NCBI GenBank assembly: GCA_963738575.1
Contig: CAVTWY010000002.1
Span: 1,550,001-1,614,000 of the forward strand
Length of the DNA stretch: 64,000 nucleotides
Reading direction: 5' to 3'
Source of the DNA: CAVTWY01 sp963738575
Lineage (GTDB): Bacteria > Pseudomonadota > Gammaproteobacteria > Burkholderiales > Burkholderiaceae_C
Position 1 is the stretch's first letter, and every line of letters starts with the position of its first letter. Below, in pieces: positions 35,810 to 45,905 of the stretch. The notes under the pieces are model-generated. The model was not told the DNA's origin. It saw only the letters and a program-made list of their open reading frames with translations, and ran no database searches. Both the position numbers and the translations under genes were made by a program.

Positions 35810-38800
35810 TTAACGGCCGATGATGATCTCGCGCCACGAGCGACGTTTGAAGTCAACGCCCGACGGAGCGCCCTTGATCGGCTTCGAGAGAGTCACTTTA
35901 CCGTTGGTGTCCACCACCATGAATCGCACACCTGCCGGCAACGCAACCATGTTCACGCCTGCGGCCAAGGAGTTGATCTCCATGCTGTTGGCGACGTTGC
36001 CTGCCTCAACGTTGATGGTGTAAAACCAGGACGTACCGCCAGGGTTGCAAGCCGTTGGCGCCGGAATGTTGGAGGCCACACCCAAATAGCCACTGGCTTG
36101 CGCCATGTTGACGTTGACGCGTTCACCGGCTTCCAGGTTGAAGTCAGCGTACCAACCTTTTTTGCTGCTCCAGTTCACACTGGTCGCGTCCAGATTTCGC
36201 TGACTCACACTGCTGACGGTTGTCTCCGAAAAGGTCTTCTGTTGAATGTCAGCACGCAGGCGCAGGTTGCCCAGGTTGCTACCGTCCAGCATGTCACGGA
36301 ACGAATAAATCGATTGAACCTTGTGGTCGCCCACGTCGGTAACGCCCAAGTAGCGACCCGTCGCCACGGTCACCACAGGCAGCTTGGCGCCTGTGACAAC
36401 GGAAAGGACAGGAACGGTGGTGACGGGCTGTGCGTGGCCGGCAGGGCCGCGAAGTTGCGCTAAAAGCGTCGACTCAAAGCCGGCAAAACCCACGGTATTG
36501 TCGAAGTCGAATCGCCACACATTACCCTGCATGTCACCGCCGTACATGCGCGTCGCTGTGTTGTTGGTTTCACTTTCAATCCATGCGCCCAGTTTGCCCA
36601 AGTTGTTGGGAGCGCCAACCGTACCGGCAGGCGTTGAGCCTGAGGTAAACGTTGAAACCTTGCGGACTGCAGCACCGGTGACGGCGTCGCGCACAAACAG
36701 GTGGCCATTGCCATTGCCGCCGGCCACCGTGTTGTTGTAACCGGACGAGAAAGCAACGATCCATTCGCCTGTTTTGTCTTTGGTGATGACTGGGTTTCCG
36801 AACGTCAAGCCGAGATCAGGCTCTTGAGCGTTGGTGATCTCCCAAAGCATTTCAGGGACCATGGGGTTGGTGACATCCAGCGCGTAATAGCCACGACCAC
36901 CGGAGTTCAAGCCACCCACCAAGATGGTGCGCCACTTGGTGCCGTCAAACACATCGCCCACCACGGGCGTCCCGTCGACCATGTATCGGTGGTTGTTGCC
37001 GTAGTTTTCGTCAGCGCGACGGTGCATGGCAGGCATCACCATCGTGGGCACGTAGGCCCAAAGCTCCGCGCCCGTCGAAGCATTCAACGCATGCAACATG
37101 CCGTCGTTGGCTGCCAAGTAAACCACAGCTGCACGGCTGTCGTTGGCCGACTTGAAGGCCGCGTATCCAGTATCTGTGTACTTGAAGGGAGGCGCCTTCA
37201 CGTACACAGGCGACGAGTTGACGACGTCACCCAACGGCGTGTTGACGCGGGCACGAAACACGCGATCAGCGACCGTCGCGTTGGTACTGGTGTTTTCAAA
37301 CCGCGAGCGGCCGCGGATGTAGTCCACCATGTTGGCGGGCACGTTCGCATTGGCTTGCTGTCCAGCGTCAAGCGTGGCGCACTGCGAAAGCTTGTTGGCA
37401 CCGCCAACGCACATGTTGTTGAAATTGCCAATCAGCCCAGCGGCAGTCAGTGTGCCGGCATCAAAGTTCACCAATTGCTTGGTGGCCGGGTTCTGGAAGT
37501 AGATGGTGCGGGTATCACTGGTGGCGCTTACCTGGGTTTTCATCACGTTGGCCGCCTCCCACATGGGGGTTGCGGACAGAAGGCCCGTCACGGGGTCAAC
37601 CGTGTGGGCGCGCAAGTTCCCTTCCCACAACACCGTGGTGTACTCACCAATGAACATGAAGTTGTCGCCCGCTACAGGCTGCAGCGAGCTGGTAGCCGCC
37701 GCCGCCGCCACGCCAGAGACACTGGCAATGGAATCCATGGCCGATGTCAAGCTCGTTACCAGATCGGTCGGGTTGTTGGCGCTGTAGTACCGCCCGCGCC
37801 CGTTCACTGCCGTGTGCCACAAGTCGTCGGCGCGCGAAGCCGGGCTGGAATCAGCGTCGCCTGTAACGTCGGTCTTTGGCCAGGCCCTGGTGCCCGACTT
37901 GATTTCCGCAAAAGAACCAGTCAATGCCGTCTCGTAGTCGGCGCGGTACGTCAACGCCACCCGCCACACCCAAGCCGAGCGAAAACGTCGTCATGTGTTG
38001 ATGTTTGGCCGTATCGCTGCCCGAGGGAATAACCAAGTCTTGACAAACGTCCTGGCCAGCAATGGCGCCGATGCAACCGGGGCTGCCGGGAACACCGGTC
38101 CTCAAATCAGTGATGTAGAAGTACTGAGCGATGTCGGCCAACGTATTGGCCTCGCCGCTACCGCCCGTGATCCAGTTGCCACTCACCAGCCGTCCGTCGT
38201 CACGAATCGGGCGAGGGATCGAAATGCCACTGTCGGGGTTTCCAATGACCGTGGAGCCATCGAGCCTGGTCGGGTTGATAGCTCGAACGGAAATTGTCCT
38301 CGTCGTGGCGATTCCAATAACCGTCAGTCGTCAGCACAGCGTAGTTGCGCTGGCACGAATACTGAACTGGATCGGCCACCCCGGCTGGCAGCGCGGCACC
38401 TGTAATGGTCTTCTTCGCATAGTACTTGCCAATTTTTTCCAAGGCAGGACGCAGGGGCGTCCAGCCCACCGATTGTGCGTCATAAAGTTTCTGAAAGAAT
38501 GCCGCCTTCTGGGTTGCGTCGCTGAAGTCGCCCACGGGCAAGAAGCCAGCGCTGTTGGTGTAGACGTTGCTGCTGATGGCCGAGTAGCCAACGCGAAAAC
38601 GCGTGGGATCGATGGCCGTCATGGCGCGCCCCACGGCCGCCTTCATGGTGTACATGCGGGTGCGATAGTAGGTGTACCAGTTGGCGTAGTTGGTTTGTTG
38701 AGCCGCTGGCAAAACGGTGACAAAGTCCCACTTGACCCGATTGGTGTTGCTGCTGGCGCACGGTGTGCGCACCTGCCACCTTGGGTATAGAGTAGTAGTA

Positions 38801-39244
38801 CTTGGAATCCGTCGAGGACGTAACTTTCACGCTATCGGTGGTCAAGTTGCCGACCACGCTCAAATTCTTGGTGCTGCCGCTGCTGCTGTAACCATCGACC
38901 TTGGCCGCCGTGAACGATGCGGGGTCAAACGTGGTGCCGTCAGCCTTTGTCGGTGGCAAGTACGTCACGTTTGGATCGTAAAAGATCCGATTGATGCCAC
39001 TGAAGCCCATGCAATAACCGCTGAAGTTGCCAGTGTCAGGCAGCGTATCCAAGTCCATGGAGCCAGAGTCATCCATGATGAACATCATGTTGGCCCGAAC
39101 GGCTGCAGTAGACGTCTTGGCCAAAGGAAACTCGGCGATGTCTGCCGCCTGGGCGTTGGCCTGCAGTGGCATGGCGACCACCAGCAGGGCACAAATGGCA
39201 AGGCGGATGACGTCGCTTGCAGGTTGCGATGGTTTGATGTTCAT
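35810..39244 (-). pseudogene. pilY1: PilY1-type pilus tip adhesin, three frame breaks
   Basis: PilY1 caps the type IV pilus with the minor pilins and mediates adhesion, calcium-dependent control and assembly. Four successive frames jointly encode about 1,144 residues: a signal peptide, an N-terminal von Willebrand-like part with the MIDAS motif MDDSGSMD, and a C-terminal beta-propeller (719 residues in one frame). Breaks, each equivalent to one extra base, occur near 38773 (after KVAG), 38276 (before INPTRLDG), and 37960 (after GLGVAG). Similarity is continuous on both sides of each break. Reads through if the bases are removed; see findings. Confidence 0.85.
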
Positions 39245-39289
39245 GGTGAAGCCTTTTGAGTACCGTTGGGTCTTGGGGCAAAGAAGAAA

Positions 39290-39975
39290 CTAGCGGCGAA
39301 TGATGGTTTCGGTGTACGTCACGGTGTTGCGTCCACCGATGGCGCGCACAAGAATCAAGTAGCTGGGCTGCGTTGCACCCGTGCTGGGGGGTGTCATTAG
39401 CGTTGGTAGTCAAAGCTGTCGCGGCTCTTGTCACCCAGCGACGCTTGCTCCAAGCCAGTCACGCATGAATTGAGCGTGTCGAGGCTGCCGGCCGACGAGC
39501 ACAGTCGCGTGATCACGTAGCTGAACTTGGTGGCATTGGCCGCCGTCTGTGCAGGGCTCGCATTCAAGCAGTTCAGTGCCGTCACGTTGGCGCTGGCATA
39601 GCTGCAGCCGTCGCCGTCCCAATCCACCAGCTCGCGATCGACAGCCACAGCACTTTGACCGGTGGGGTCAAGCTTTGTTTTGGCGGCCGCGTAGTAGCCA
39701 TTGGGCGTGTCGTCGTTTTCCAGCATGGCGTCGGTGCGCGTGCCAAGCCAGGCAATGGCTTGTTCCGCCGCGATGTTGGTCACCGCAGCGGTGTCGGTTT
39801 TGAAGCCCAAGTTGCCGATCACCAAGGCACCCGAGCTGGCCGAACGAACCAACCCAGCCGCCGCCAACGAAAGGGCTGCCAGTGCAACCATGGCGAACAG
39901 CAACGAGGCGCCAAGCTGGGCAGAGCGGCCGCGTGTGCGTCGCGATGCAGGCAAGGGAATCACGGTTTGAATCAT
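39290..39975 (-). pseudogene. pilX: PilX-type minor pilin, one frame break near the 3' end
   Basis: PilX is a minor pilin in the priming complex of type IV pili. From the ATG at 39975 the frame gives an N-terminal PilX pattern (RSAQLGASLLFAMVALAALSL, one membrane helix) and stops after DSFDYQR. A second frame carries LMTPPSTGATQPSYLIL to GGRNTVTYTETIIRR, a normal PilX C terminus. One missing base at about 39403-39406 explains this (228 residues in all). Coupled to pilW with AGGTGA as ribosome-binding site. Confidence 0.78.
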
Positions 39976-39980
39976 CTTGT

Positions 39981-41117
39981 TCACCTGTTCCAAACAAGAT
40001 TGCGCAAGGGCACGACGGTGTCGAACACTTGGTAGCGGTAGTTTTGCCAATTGGCCAAGTGGTTGACCTTTAAAGAGAGGCACTGGTCTGTGCCGCACGG
40101 CGCCACGCCACTGCCCACCACGGTTGGCGATGAGCCCATGTTCAGCACGGGCTGCACCGGGGTGCCACCGTCTTGAATCCATTGTTCTGAGCGCGCCACC
40201 ACCACGATTCGAACCGTGCTTACTTGCCGCCATTCGTTGCCGTTCAGCGGCTGCACTGCGTCGTAGCGATCGATCACGCCGTCGCCGTTGGTGTCTTTGC
40301 CGTAGAACGCTTGGAAATTCACAACGTTGGCGAAGAGTTCAGCCGGGCGCCCCAACGGTGCCGCTGGAGGTGTCAAACACCGACTCTGAAAGCGTCTTCT
40401 CTGCCAACGCATTCTTGCCAGTGATGCCGTAAGTGCGCGACGAATAAGTCCCCATGTTGACTCACGGACGACTTCTCCGCATAGGCAGGCAAGAAGCCTG
40501 GTGCATGGTTCCAATTCTTGATCGGCAAGTCGTTGCCGGCATCGTGTCGTACGCCGCCTGCAACGCTGTCGGTCACGGCAAAAACGCCGCACTCGCCCAC
40601 GGCACCCGTCACGGTTTCGGGCAAAACAATCATCACGTCGCCTGGTTCGGCACCCAAGATGGTGCTCACCGTGAATTGGTTGTCGGTGCCTGCGTAATCG
40701 TTGATGCGGATCGGGGCCGCAAAACCCAGCTTGTTGCTTGAGTTGACGGTCAGCGTATCGGATTCACCGTTAATGCCACCGTCGGCGATGCTCAGCGGCT
40801 CGAATCGCGTGGTAGTGAAATCGGTAGTGTCGTAGCGCGCACTGAAGTTGGCATCCAAAACCATTGCGTCGATCCGACATCCCATAGCCAGCGTTCATAA
40901 TTTCCCGCTGCAAGGAAAACAGCGCCACGGCCCCGTTGATCTGCGCATCATTCCCTGACGTCGTGCCTCGGCGCTGGCCTTCAGACGCCGTCATCACCTG
41001 CGAGATCACAATCGTGGTCGCCAGTCCGAGCGCCAGACCAATCATCAGCTCGATCAAGGTCACACCACGCTGCCGAAAAGATGGCATCAAACGACGCGCT
41101 TGCTTTGCGTATTTCAT
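39981..41117 (-). pseudogene. pilW: PilW-type minor pilin, three frame breaks
   Basis: PilW is a large minor pilin. The ATG at 41117 leads into the prepilin motif RQRG-VTLIEL (cleavage after Gly18) and a transmembrane helix. The frame is broken at about 40880 (after NAGYG), 40460 (after KSSV) and 40342 (before ELFANVV). Removing one base at each restores about 378 residues ending VVPLRNLVWNR. The ATGA overlap with pilV at 41114-41117 shows normal operon layout. Confidence 0.8.
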
Positions 41118-41554
41118 GGCTGCACCGCCGTCAAGGTTTGATAGCGCTGGGCACCATCCTTGGTGTTCCAGGTGATCTGGATGGTGGCCACGTTGCCAGC
41201 AACAGCGATGGTGGGTGTGCCCTCGGGCAATTCGCGCTCCACCTTGTTCTTCCACGACTTGCAGCGTGCATCGCTGTCGCAATTGGCCGTGGTGAAGCGC
41301 CCTAAGGCAAAGGGACTGACATCAGCCCACATGGCGCCAATGATCTCTTGGGACAAGTTGATGGCCGTCAACCGCAGCGATGCCGACGACTGTGCTGTCG
41401 ACATCCGCGCTTGCAAACCCACAATACCTAACACCCCAAAAGCAAAAACCAGCGCAGCGACCAGTACTTCGATCAACGCAAAGCCGCGTTTTTTCTTGGC
41501 ACGGCCTGACAGCCGCTTGGACGCCACTTCTGAAATCTTGATGACGGGCTTCAT
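41114..41554 (-). CDS. pilV: PilV-type minor pilin
   Basis: PilV takes part in the minor-pilin priming complex. The 146-residue protein starts MKPVIKISEV with a prepilin site KKKRG-FALIEV (cleavage after Gly24), a membrane helix, a conserved SLRLTAINLSQEIIGAMWADV-type helix and a Cys pair around TTANCDSDARCKSW. Unlike its neighbours it is uninterrupted. Its stop overlaps pilW by 4 bp. Confidence 0.88.
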   Translation of the reverse strand: MKPVIKISEVASKRLSGRAKKKRGFALIEVLVAALVFAFGVLGIVGLQARMSTAQSSASLRLTAINLSQEIIGAMWADVSPFALGRFTTANCDSDARCKSWKNKVERELPEGTPTIAVAGNVATIQITWNTKDGAQRYQTLTAVQP

Positions 41555-41561
41555 AACCACC

Positions 41562-42177
41562 TTATGAGTAAAGACAGCGACGTGGGTCGGTGTCCGTGTT
41601 TGCAATGGCCGGGCTCGCACATGCGAATGACGCCACTGGCGGTCATTTCAATGCGAATGGCGCGCGTGTCAGGCTGCGGGCTTGTGAACTCAATCACGCG
41701 GAGGGTGCCCAGCGCAATCCGGCCAAATCCATCGAAAGAAATATTGGTCGCGTCGGTCACTTTGTCCACTTCTTTGGCAGCAATAGCCATGCTGGCCATC
41801 GTGTCGCCACCAGCATGTTTGGCCTTGATGCGAGGCTCTGCGGTGCTGGATGGCTCCGAGGCGCAAGCGCCCGACGGGTCGCTGCGGCTCACGACCCAAG
41901 ACGTACCATTGGCCGCGAGGGCACACCCGTTGTCCAAGCCGTACGCCGCGTTCGACGTGACCACCCAAAAGCCGACAATTTCGTTGCTGCGCATGGCTTC
42001 GATGCGGGCCCGCTGCAAGCCAGCGCTCATGGACTCGGCGGCGCTGCGAATGCGCGCGTTGTTCATGGTGGACGTCAGATCAGGCACGACCATGAACATC
42101 AGCAGGGCCAGCACCGACAAGGTGACCACCAGCTCGATGAGGGTGACGCCGCGCTGGCGCCGTACACGGCTCAGCAT
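41562..42177 (-). pseudogene. fimT: FimT/GspH-type minor pilin, one break near the 3' end
   Basis: A GspH/FimT-like minor pilin that starts inside the pilE stop region (7-bp overlap). Prepilin site RQRG-VTLIEL (after Gly10) and the domain up to RMCEPG are clear. After that the open frame runs into CKHGHRPTSL and would overlap pilV, whereas the other frame gives IANTDTDPRRCLYS and stops at 41562, which fits the family's usual Cys-containing end. One extra C at about 41606-41612 accounts for it. The assignment of the C terminus is moderately certain. Confidence 0.68.
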
Positions 42178-42653
42178 TCAGTGCCTTTCGACAACCAGCA
42201 AGGTTTGCCGCTGGCGGCGCCCTTGAAGGTTGTGGTGGCACGGGCACCGTTATGCGTCAACGTGTAGACATGCCCTGCGGCTTGTCCAACGGAGCCCGTC
42301 GCCGTAAGCAGGTAGCCTTGACTGCCGACACCGGCATCAAATGCGCAGTTGAACGTGAACTTGTTGCCGCCTCCCGGTGGCACGAAGTTGTTCCACGCGC
42401 CAGCACCGGCAGCGTCAGCGCAAGCGGCGCCGCCGTAGCTGCGATTGTTTTGGTAGTACTGCTCCATGCGGTTGGCGAAGTCGGCCAACCGCGAGTGGGC
42501 TTCAGTAACCGCGCCACGCCTGATGTTGTCGGTGTAAACCGGCATGGCAACCGCTGCCAGGATGGCGACGATGGAAATTACGATCATCAGCTCAATCAGC
42601 GTAAAGCCACGCTTGAGCAGTGTGTTCGTCGGCAGTGGGCGGTTCAGTGGCAT
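42171..42653 (-). CDS. pilE: PilE-type major/minor type IV pilin
   Basis: A 160-residue type IV pilin with the prepilin peptidase site KRG-FTLIELMIV (after Gly16; Glu at +5), a hydrophobic helix, and a globular domain with a Cys pair (ACADAAGAGAW and the C-terminal KPCWLSKGTEC). This is the first gene of the minus-strand cluster; the 270 bp upstream to 42924 hold no gene and should contain its promoter. PilE-like in position; could be a minor pilin rather than the major subunit. Confidence 0.88.
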   Translation of the reverse strand: MPLNRPLPTNTLLKRGFTLIELMIVISIVAILAAVAMPVYTDNIRRGAVTEAHSRLADFANRMEQYYQNNRSYGGAACADAAGAGAWNNFVPPGGGNKFTFNCAFDAGVGSQGYLLTATGSVGQAAGHVYTLTHNGARATTTFKGAASGKPCWLSKGTEC

Positions 42654-42923
42654 GGAGATTCCTATCAACAACGCATGGTCGTTACTTTAAGAATCACCCA
42701 ACCAAAACCCTAGGCAGTACTCCACACTTGACGGGTCACCAACGCAGTTGCACGCCAAACTCGTGACGAATTCACGCGAAGACCAGCCACCTGGGGCTTG
42801 TCAAACCACGAATAGTGTGTCAGCGCCGCCTGTCGCCGACAAACGGCATGTTTTGCGACAAAGATTCGGCAAAGCTAACTCGACATCGTGGCTTACATGG
42901 AAAGTGCCAAGTGGTGATGAGGG

Positions 42924-44219
42924 TCAGTGCCCTTCACCGGACAAGCGTGTGGCAAGCACCTTGTCCACGCGCTTGCCGTCCAAGTCCACCACCTCAAAGG
43001 CCCACCCGCCCCACTCGACGCGGTCGGTGACGCTGGGCAAGCGCCCCAACAGCAGCATCACCATGCCCGCCAGGGTGTTGTAGCGCCCACGGTCTTCTTC
43101 GGGCATCTCTTTGAGATCCAAGCGGTCTTTCATTTCAGGCACCGGGATCAAGCCGTCCAGCAACCACGAACCGTCATCACGCTGCACCGCCCAGGCGTCA
43201 TCGGCACTGGAGGTCACAAACTCGCCCGTGATCGCCTCGAACAAATTGAGCAGCGAGATCACGCCCTGCACCTCACCGTATTCATCCACCACAAACACCA
43301 GCTCGGCGTTGGTGGTTCGAAACTGCTCCAGCAGCTCCATGCCCGTCAGCGTCTCGGGCACAAACACGGGCGGCAGCACGTGGGCCATCAAGTTGGGTTG
43401 CTCGCCACGCGCCAACACGGGCAACAGGCTCTTGGCAGCCACCACCCCCAGCACTTCATTCAACCCTCCCCGGCACACCGGGTAGCGGGTGTGGGCCGTG
43501 GTAGCAATGGTGGCCAGCGAATCGGCAATTGGCGCGTCAGCATCGAGCCAGCTGATTTCGGCCCGGGGCACCATCATTGATCCCACTTGGCGGTCGTCCA
43601 AGCGGAACACGTTGCGCACCATTTGGTGCTCATGCTGCTCGATGACACCTGCGTCCACACCCTCCTCCAGGCTCGCTGAGATTTCTTCCTCTGTGACACT
43701 TCGATTGCCACTGTCGCGCAACCCGAAAATGCGCAAAATGGAGTCGGTGGTGAACGCCAGAAGCGCAACAAACGGTTTGGTCGCCAGGGACAACCAACCC
43801 ATCGGAGGTGCTGCCAAGCGGGCAATGGTTTCGGGAAACATCTGACCGATGCGCTTGGGCACCAGTTCGCCAAACACGATGGTCAAGAAGGTGATGATCA
43901 ACACCACCAGCGCTGTGGCGGTGACGCCCGCGGCTCTGCTGTGGATGGGGAAGCTTGCTTGCAGCCAACCTGACAGGGGCGCAGAAAACGCAGCGTCACC
44001 CACGATGCCATTGAGCACCCCGATGGACGTGATGCCAATCTGCACGGTGGATAAAAACCGCGTCGGGTTGTCGTGCAACTCCATTGCGGCGGCGGCACCA
44101 TGCTCGCGGTTCTCCACCATCACCTGAAGGCGAGCCTTGCGACTGGCCGCCAGCGACATTTCTGTCATCGCAAAGAGGCCGTTAAGCAGGATCAAAAAAA
44201 CGAGTAACGCGACTTCCAT
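42924..44219 (-). CDS. HlyC/CorC-family membrane protein (CNNM plus CBS pair)
   Basis: A 431-residue protein with an N-terminal CNNM membrane domain of four helices (about residues 1-190), two CBS motifs (about 205-330) and a CorC_HlyC domain at the C terminus (VEWGGWAFEVVDLDGKRVDKVL). Relatives take part in magnesium/cobalt or sodium transport; sometimes annotated as hemolysins. The ATG at 44219 gives MEVALLVFLILLNGLFA; an upstream frame to 44261 lacks membrane character. Confidence 0.85.
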   Translation of the reverse strand: MEVALLVFLILLNGLFAMTEMSLAASRKARLQVMVENREHGAAAAMELHDNPTRFLSTVQIGITSIGVLNGIVGDAAFSAPLSGWLQASFPIHSRAAGVTATALVVLIITFLTIVFGELVPKRIGQMFPETIARLAAPPMGWLSLATKPFVALLAFTTDSILRIFGLRDSGNRSVTEEEISASLEEGVDAGVIEQHEHQMVRNVFRLDDRQVGSMMVPRAEISWLDADAPIADSLATIATTAHTRYPVCRGGLNEVLGVVAAKSLLPVLARGEQPNLMAHVLPPVFVPETLTGMELLEQFRTTNAELVFVVDEYGEVQGVISLLNLFEAITGEFVTSSADDAWAVQRDDGSWLLDGLIPVPEMKDRLDLKEMPEEDRGRYNTLAGMVMLLLGRLPSVTDRVEWGGWAFEVVDLDGKRVDKVLATRLSGEGH

Positions 44220-44290
44220 GGGGCGCGCGCCGCCCGGTTCAACGCGGGGCGCACAAAACATCGAAGTGTGCAGCGTAGCAGAATGGCGCC

Positions 44291-45112
44291 ATGCACTACC
44301 TGATTGGCGACTTGCAAGGCTGCGACGACGCGTTTGAGCGCCTGTTGGCCACCACCGGATTTTCCCCCTCGCGCGACTCGATCACGCTGTTGGGTGACCT
44401 GGTCAACCGGGGGCCACAATCGTTGGCCGTGCTGCGGCGCGTTCGCCGCCTGGGCAACGCCGCACAGACGGTGCTGGGCAACCACGACTTGCACTTGCTG
44501 GCGTTGTCGGTCGGCGCCAGAAAGCCGCACCCCAAAGACACGCTGCAAGCCGTGCTTGACGACCCCCACGGAGCCGAGCTGCTGGATTGGTTGCGCCAGC
44601 AACCCCTGGTGCTGCAAAGCCATGGCTGGCTGTGCGTGCACGCTGGCGTCGCGCCACCATGGGACGCTGCGCTGACGCTGACGCTGGCGCAGGATGTGTC
44701 GTCCACCCTGCAGGGTCAAGACGGCAATGCGCTTTTGCGGGCGATGTATGGCAACGAGCCTGCCCACTGGCGTAGTGATTTGGAAGGCACCGCCAAGCTG
44801 CGCCACGTGGTGAATGTGCTCACACGCAGCCGTTTTTGCCACCCCGACGGCAGCCTCGATTTTGCAGTTAAAGAATCGGCCCAGGCCGCGCCGCCGGGTT
44901 TGACGCCTTGGTTCGACATGCCCCACCGCCAGACCGCCACCACACCGATTGCGTTTGGGCATTGGTCGACCTTGGGGCTGTTGAACCGCCCCAACCTGCT
45001 GGCGCTGGACACCGGGTGCGTCTGGGGCGGCATGCTCACGGCCGCCCGTGTCGACGGGGGGCGCCGCGAAATCATCCAAGTGCCGTGCACGCAGGCGCAG
45101 GCGCCAGGGTAG
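44291..45112 (+). CDS. apaH: Symmetrical bis(5'-nucleosyl)-tetraphosphatase
   Basis: ApaH splits Ap4A to two ADP and also removes Np4 caps from RNA. The 273-residue metallophosphoesterase has GDLQGC (residues 6-11), GDLVNRGP (about 37-44), GNHDLHLL (about 64-71) and the C-terminal histidine motif FGHWS. Standard length and motifs. Divergent from the HlyC/CorC gene with 71 bp between. Confidence 0.95.
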   Translation: MHYLIGDLQGCDDAFERLLATTGFSPSRDSITLLGDLVNRGPQSLAVLRRVRRLGNAAQTVLGNHDLHLLALSVGARKPHPKDTLQAVLDDPHGAELLDWLRQQPLVLQSHGWLCVHAGVAPPWDAALTLTLAQDVSSTLQGQDGNALLRAMYGNEPAHWRSDLEGTAKLRHVVNVLTRSRFCHPDGSLDFAVKESAQAAPPGLTPWFDMPHRQTATTPIAFGHWSTLGLLNRPNLLALDTGCVWGGMLTAARVDGGRREIIQVPCTQAQAPG

Positions 45113-45208
45113 CCCGAGCCTCGCACACGACCTTGCACCGTTTGACCGTTGCAGCAACGCGCAGGCCCGATGGCGCGCATCGGTAGAATGCCGGCATTCG
45201 ACGAGTCA

Positions 45209-45296
45209 GGAAGCGTGGCAGAGTGGTCGATTGCACCGGTCTTGAAAACCGGCGGCTCGCAAGGGCCCGTGAGTTCGAATCTCACCGCTTCCGCCA
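45209..45296 (+). tRNA. tRNA-Ser (anticodon TGA)
   Basis: 88 bases including encoded CCA. Acceptor stem GGAAGCG pairs with CGCTTCC, discriminator G, CCA; the anticodon loop CTTGAAA gives TGA (reads TCA); the long variable arm (CGGCTCGCAAGGGCCCG region) is typical of class II. Its 3' 14 bases recur at 45905-45918. A TAGAAT at 45184-45189 may be the -10 element. Confidence 0.96.
45283..45296 (+). repeat. Left copy of 14-bp direct repeat (tRNA-Ser 3' end; attL-like)
   Basis: CACCGCTTCCGCCA is the last 14 bases of tRNA-Ser, including the acceptor stem 3' strand, discriminator and CCA. It is repeated exactly at 45905. tRNA 3' ends are standard attachment sites for tyrosine integrases. Confidence 0.75.
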
Positions 45297-45383
45297 GTAC
45301 CGTGATATCTCACGTTGATGTATAACGGCTCACGATGACTCAGCAAGCTATGATAAGTGCTTGATTCGACAAAAGGAACCACC

Positions 45384-45778
45384 ATGAGTATTCATCGCAA
45401 CGAACTGAAAACCACCAACTTCAAAGCCGTCACCACGGGGCGCAAGTTGGCGCCGTGCACCCTGGCGCGGTCCTGCAAGCCGACTTCATCGACGCCATGG
45501 GCATCACGCGCTACCGCGTGGCCAAAGCCATTGGCGTGCAGCAACGCCGCATTGATGAAATCTGCTCAGGTGACCGCGCCGTGACGGCGGCAGCAACGCC
45601 GCATCGACGAAATCTGCTCGGGTAACCGGGCCATAGCGGCACGCGCGTACCGCTTGGGCTTGGCCTTCGGCGTGGAAGCGCAGTTCTGGTTGAACTGCAA
45701 GGGCAATACGACCTGGAGGTGATCGAACGCGATCAAGGCAAAGATATGGCTGAGACGGTGCAACCGCTGGCCGCTTGA
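45384..45778 (+). pseudogene. higA: Decayed higA-type antitoxin gene
   Basis: From the ATG at 45384 (AGGAA ribosome-binding site 6 bases before) the reading begins as a HigA-type antitoxin (MSIHRNELKTTNFKAV) and then changes frame: the helix-turn-helix continues in the next frame as VHPGAVLQADFIDAMG with GVQQRRIDEICSG, is duplicated, and ends in yet another frame with LGLAFGVEAQFWLN and a final VIERDQGKDMAETVQPLAA. At least three frameshifts and a stop disrupt it. No higB toxin is adjacent. Bracketed by the two att-like repeats. Confidence 0.82.
45539..45642 (+). repeat. 52-bp imperfect tandem duplication within higA
   Basis: Units 45539-45590 and 45591-45642 both encode QQRRIDEICSG but differ at roughly 10 positions. 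A 52-bp unit shifts the frame by one. The divergence suggests recombination between two antitoxin paralogues rather than a recent slip. Confidence 0.75.
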
Positions 45779-45852
45779 TGGATCACTGCTGAAGCACATC
45801 AATCGAATCAGCCGCGCCTGATCCGAGGGTGATCCCCGAGAGCGAATAGCTA

Positions 45853-45905
45853 GTTCCCTTGCCAGCGTGGCGCGGCTCTTTAACCAAGGAAGGCATGAAG
45901 GGAAC
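45853..45905. repeat. Inverted repeat next to the right att-like copy
   Basis: GTTCCCTT (45853-45860) and AAGGGAAC (45898-45905) are perfect inverted arms with a 37-base centre. The right arm abuts the att-like repeat. It might be an arm-site remnant or a hairpin. Confidence 0.45.

Noticed and set aside
36701..38032. A 443-codon plus-strand open frame through pilY1
   Set aside because: It is antisense to strong pilY1 protein similarity and its product is compositionally odd (Arg/His/Val-rich), as expected for a shadow frame.
42654..42923. A sigma-54 promoter upstream of pilE
   Set aside because: I looked for GG-N10-GC spacing on the minus strand; the TTTGGCGTGCAACTGCG region does not have it.
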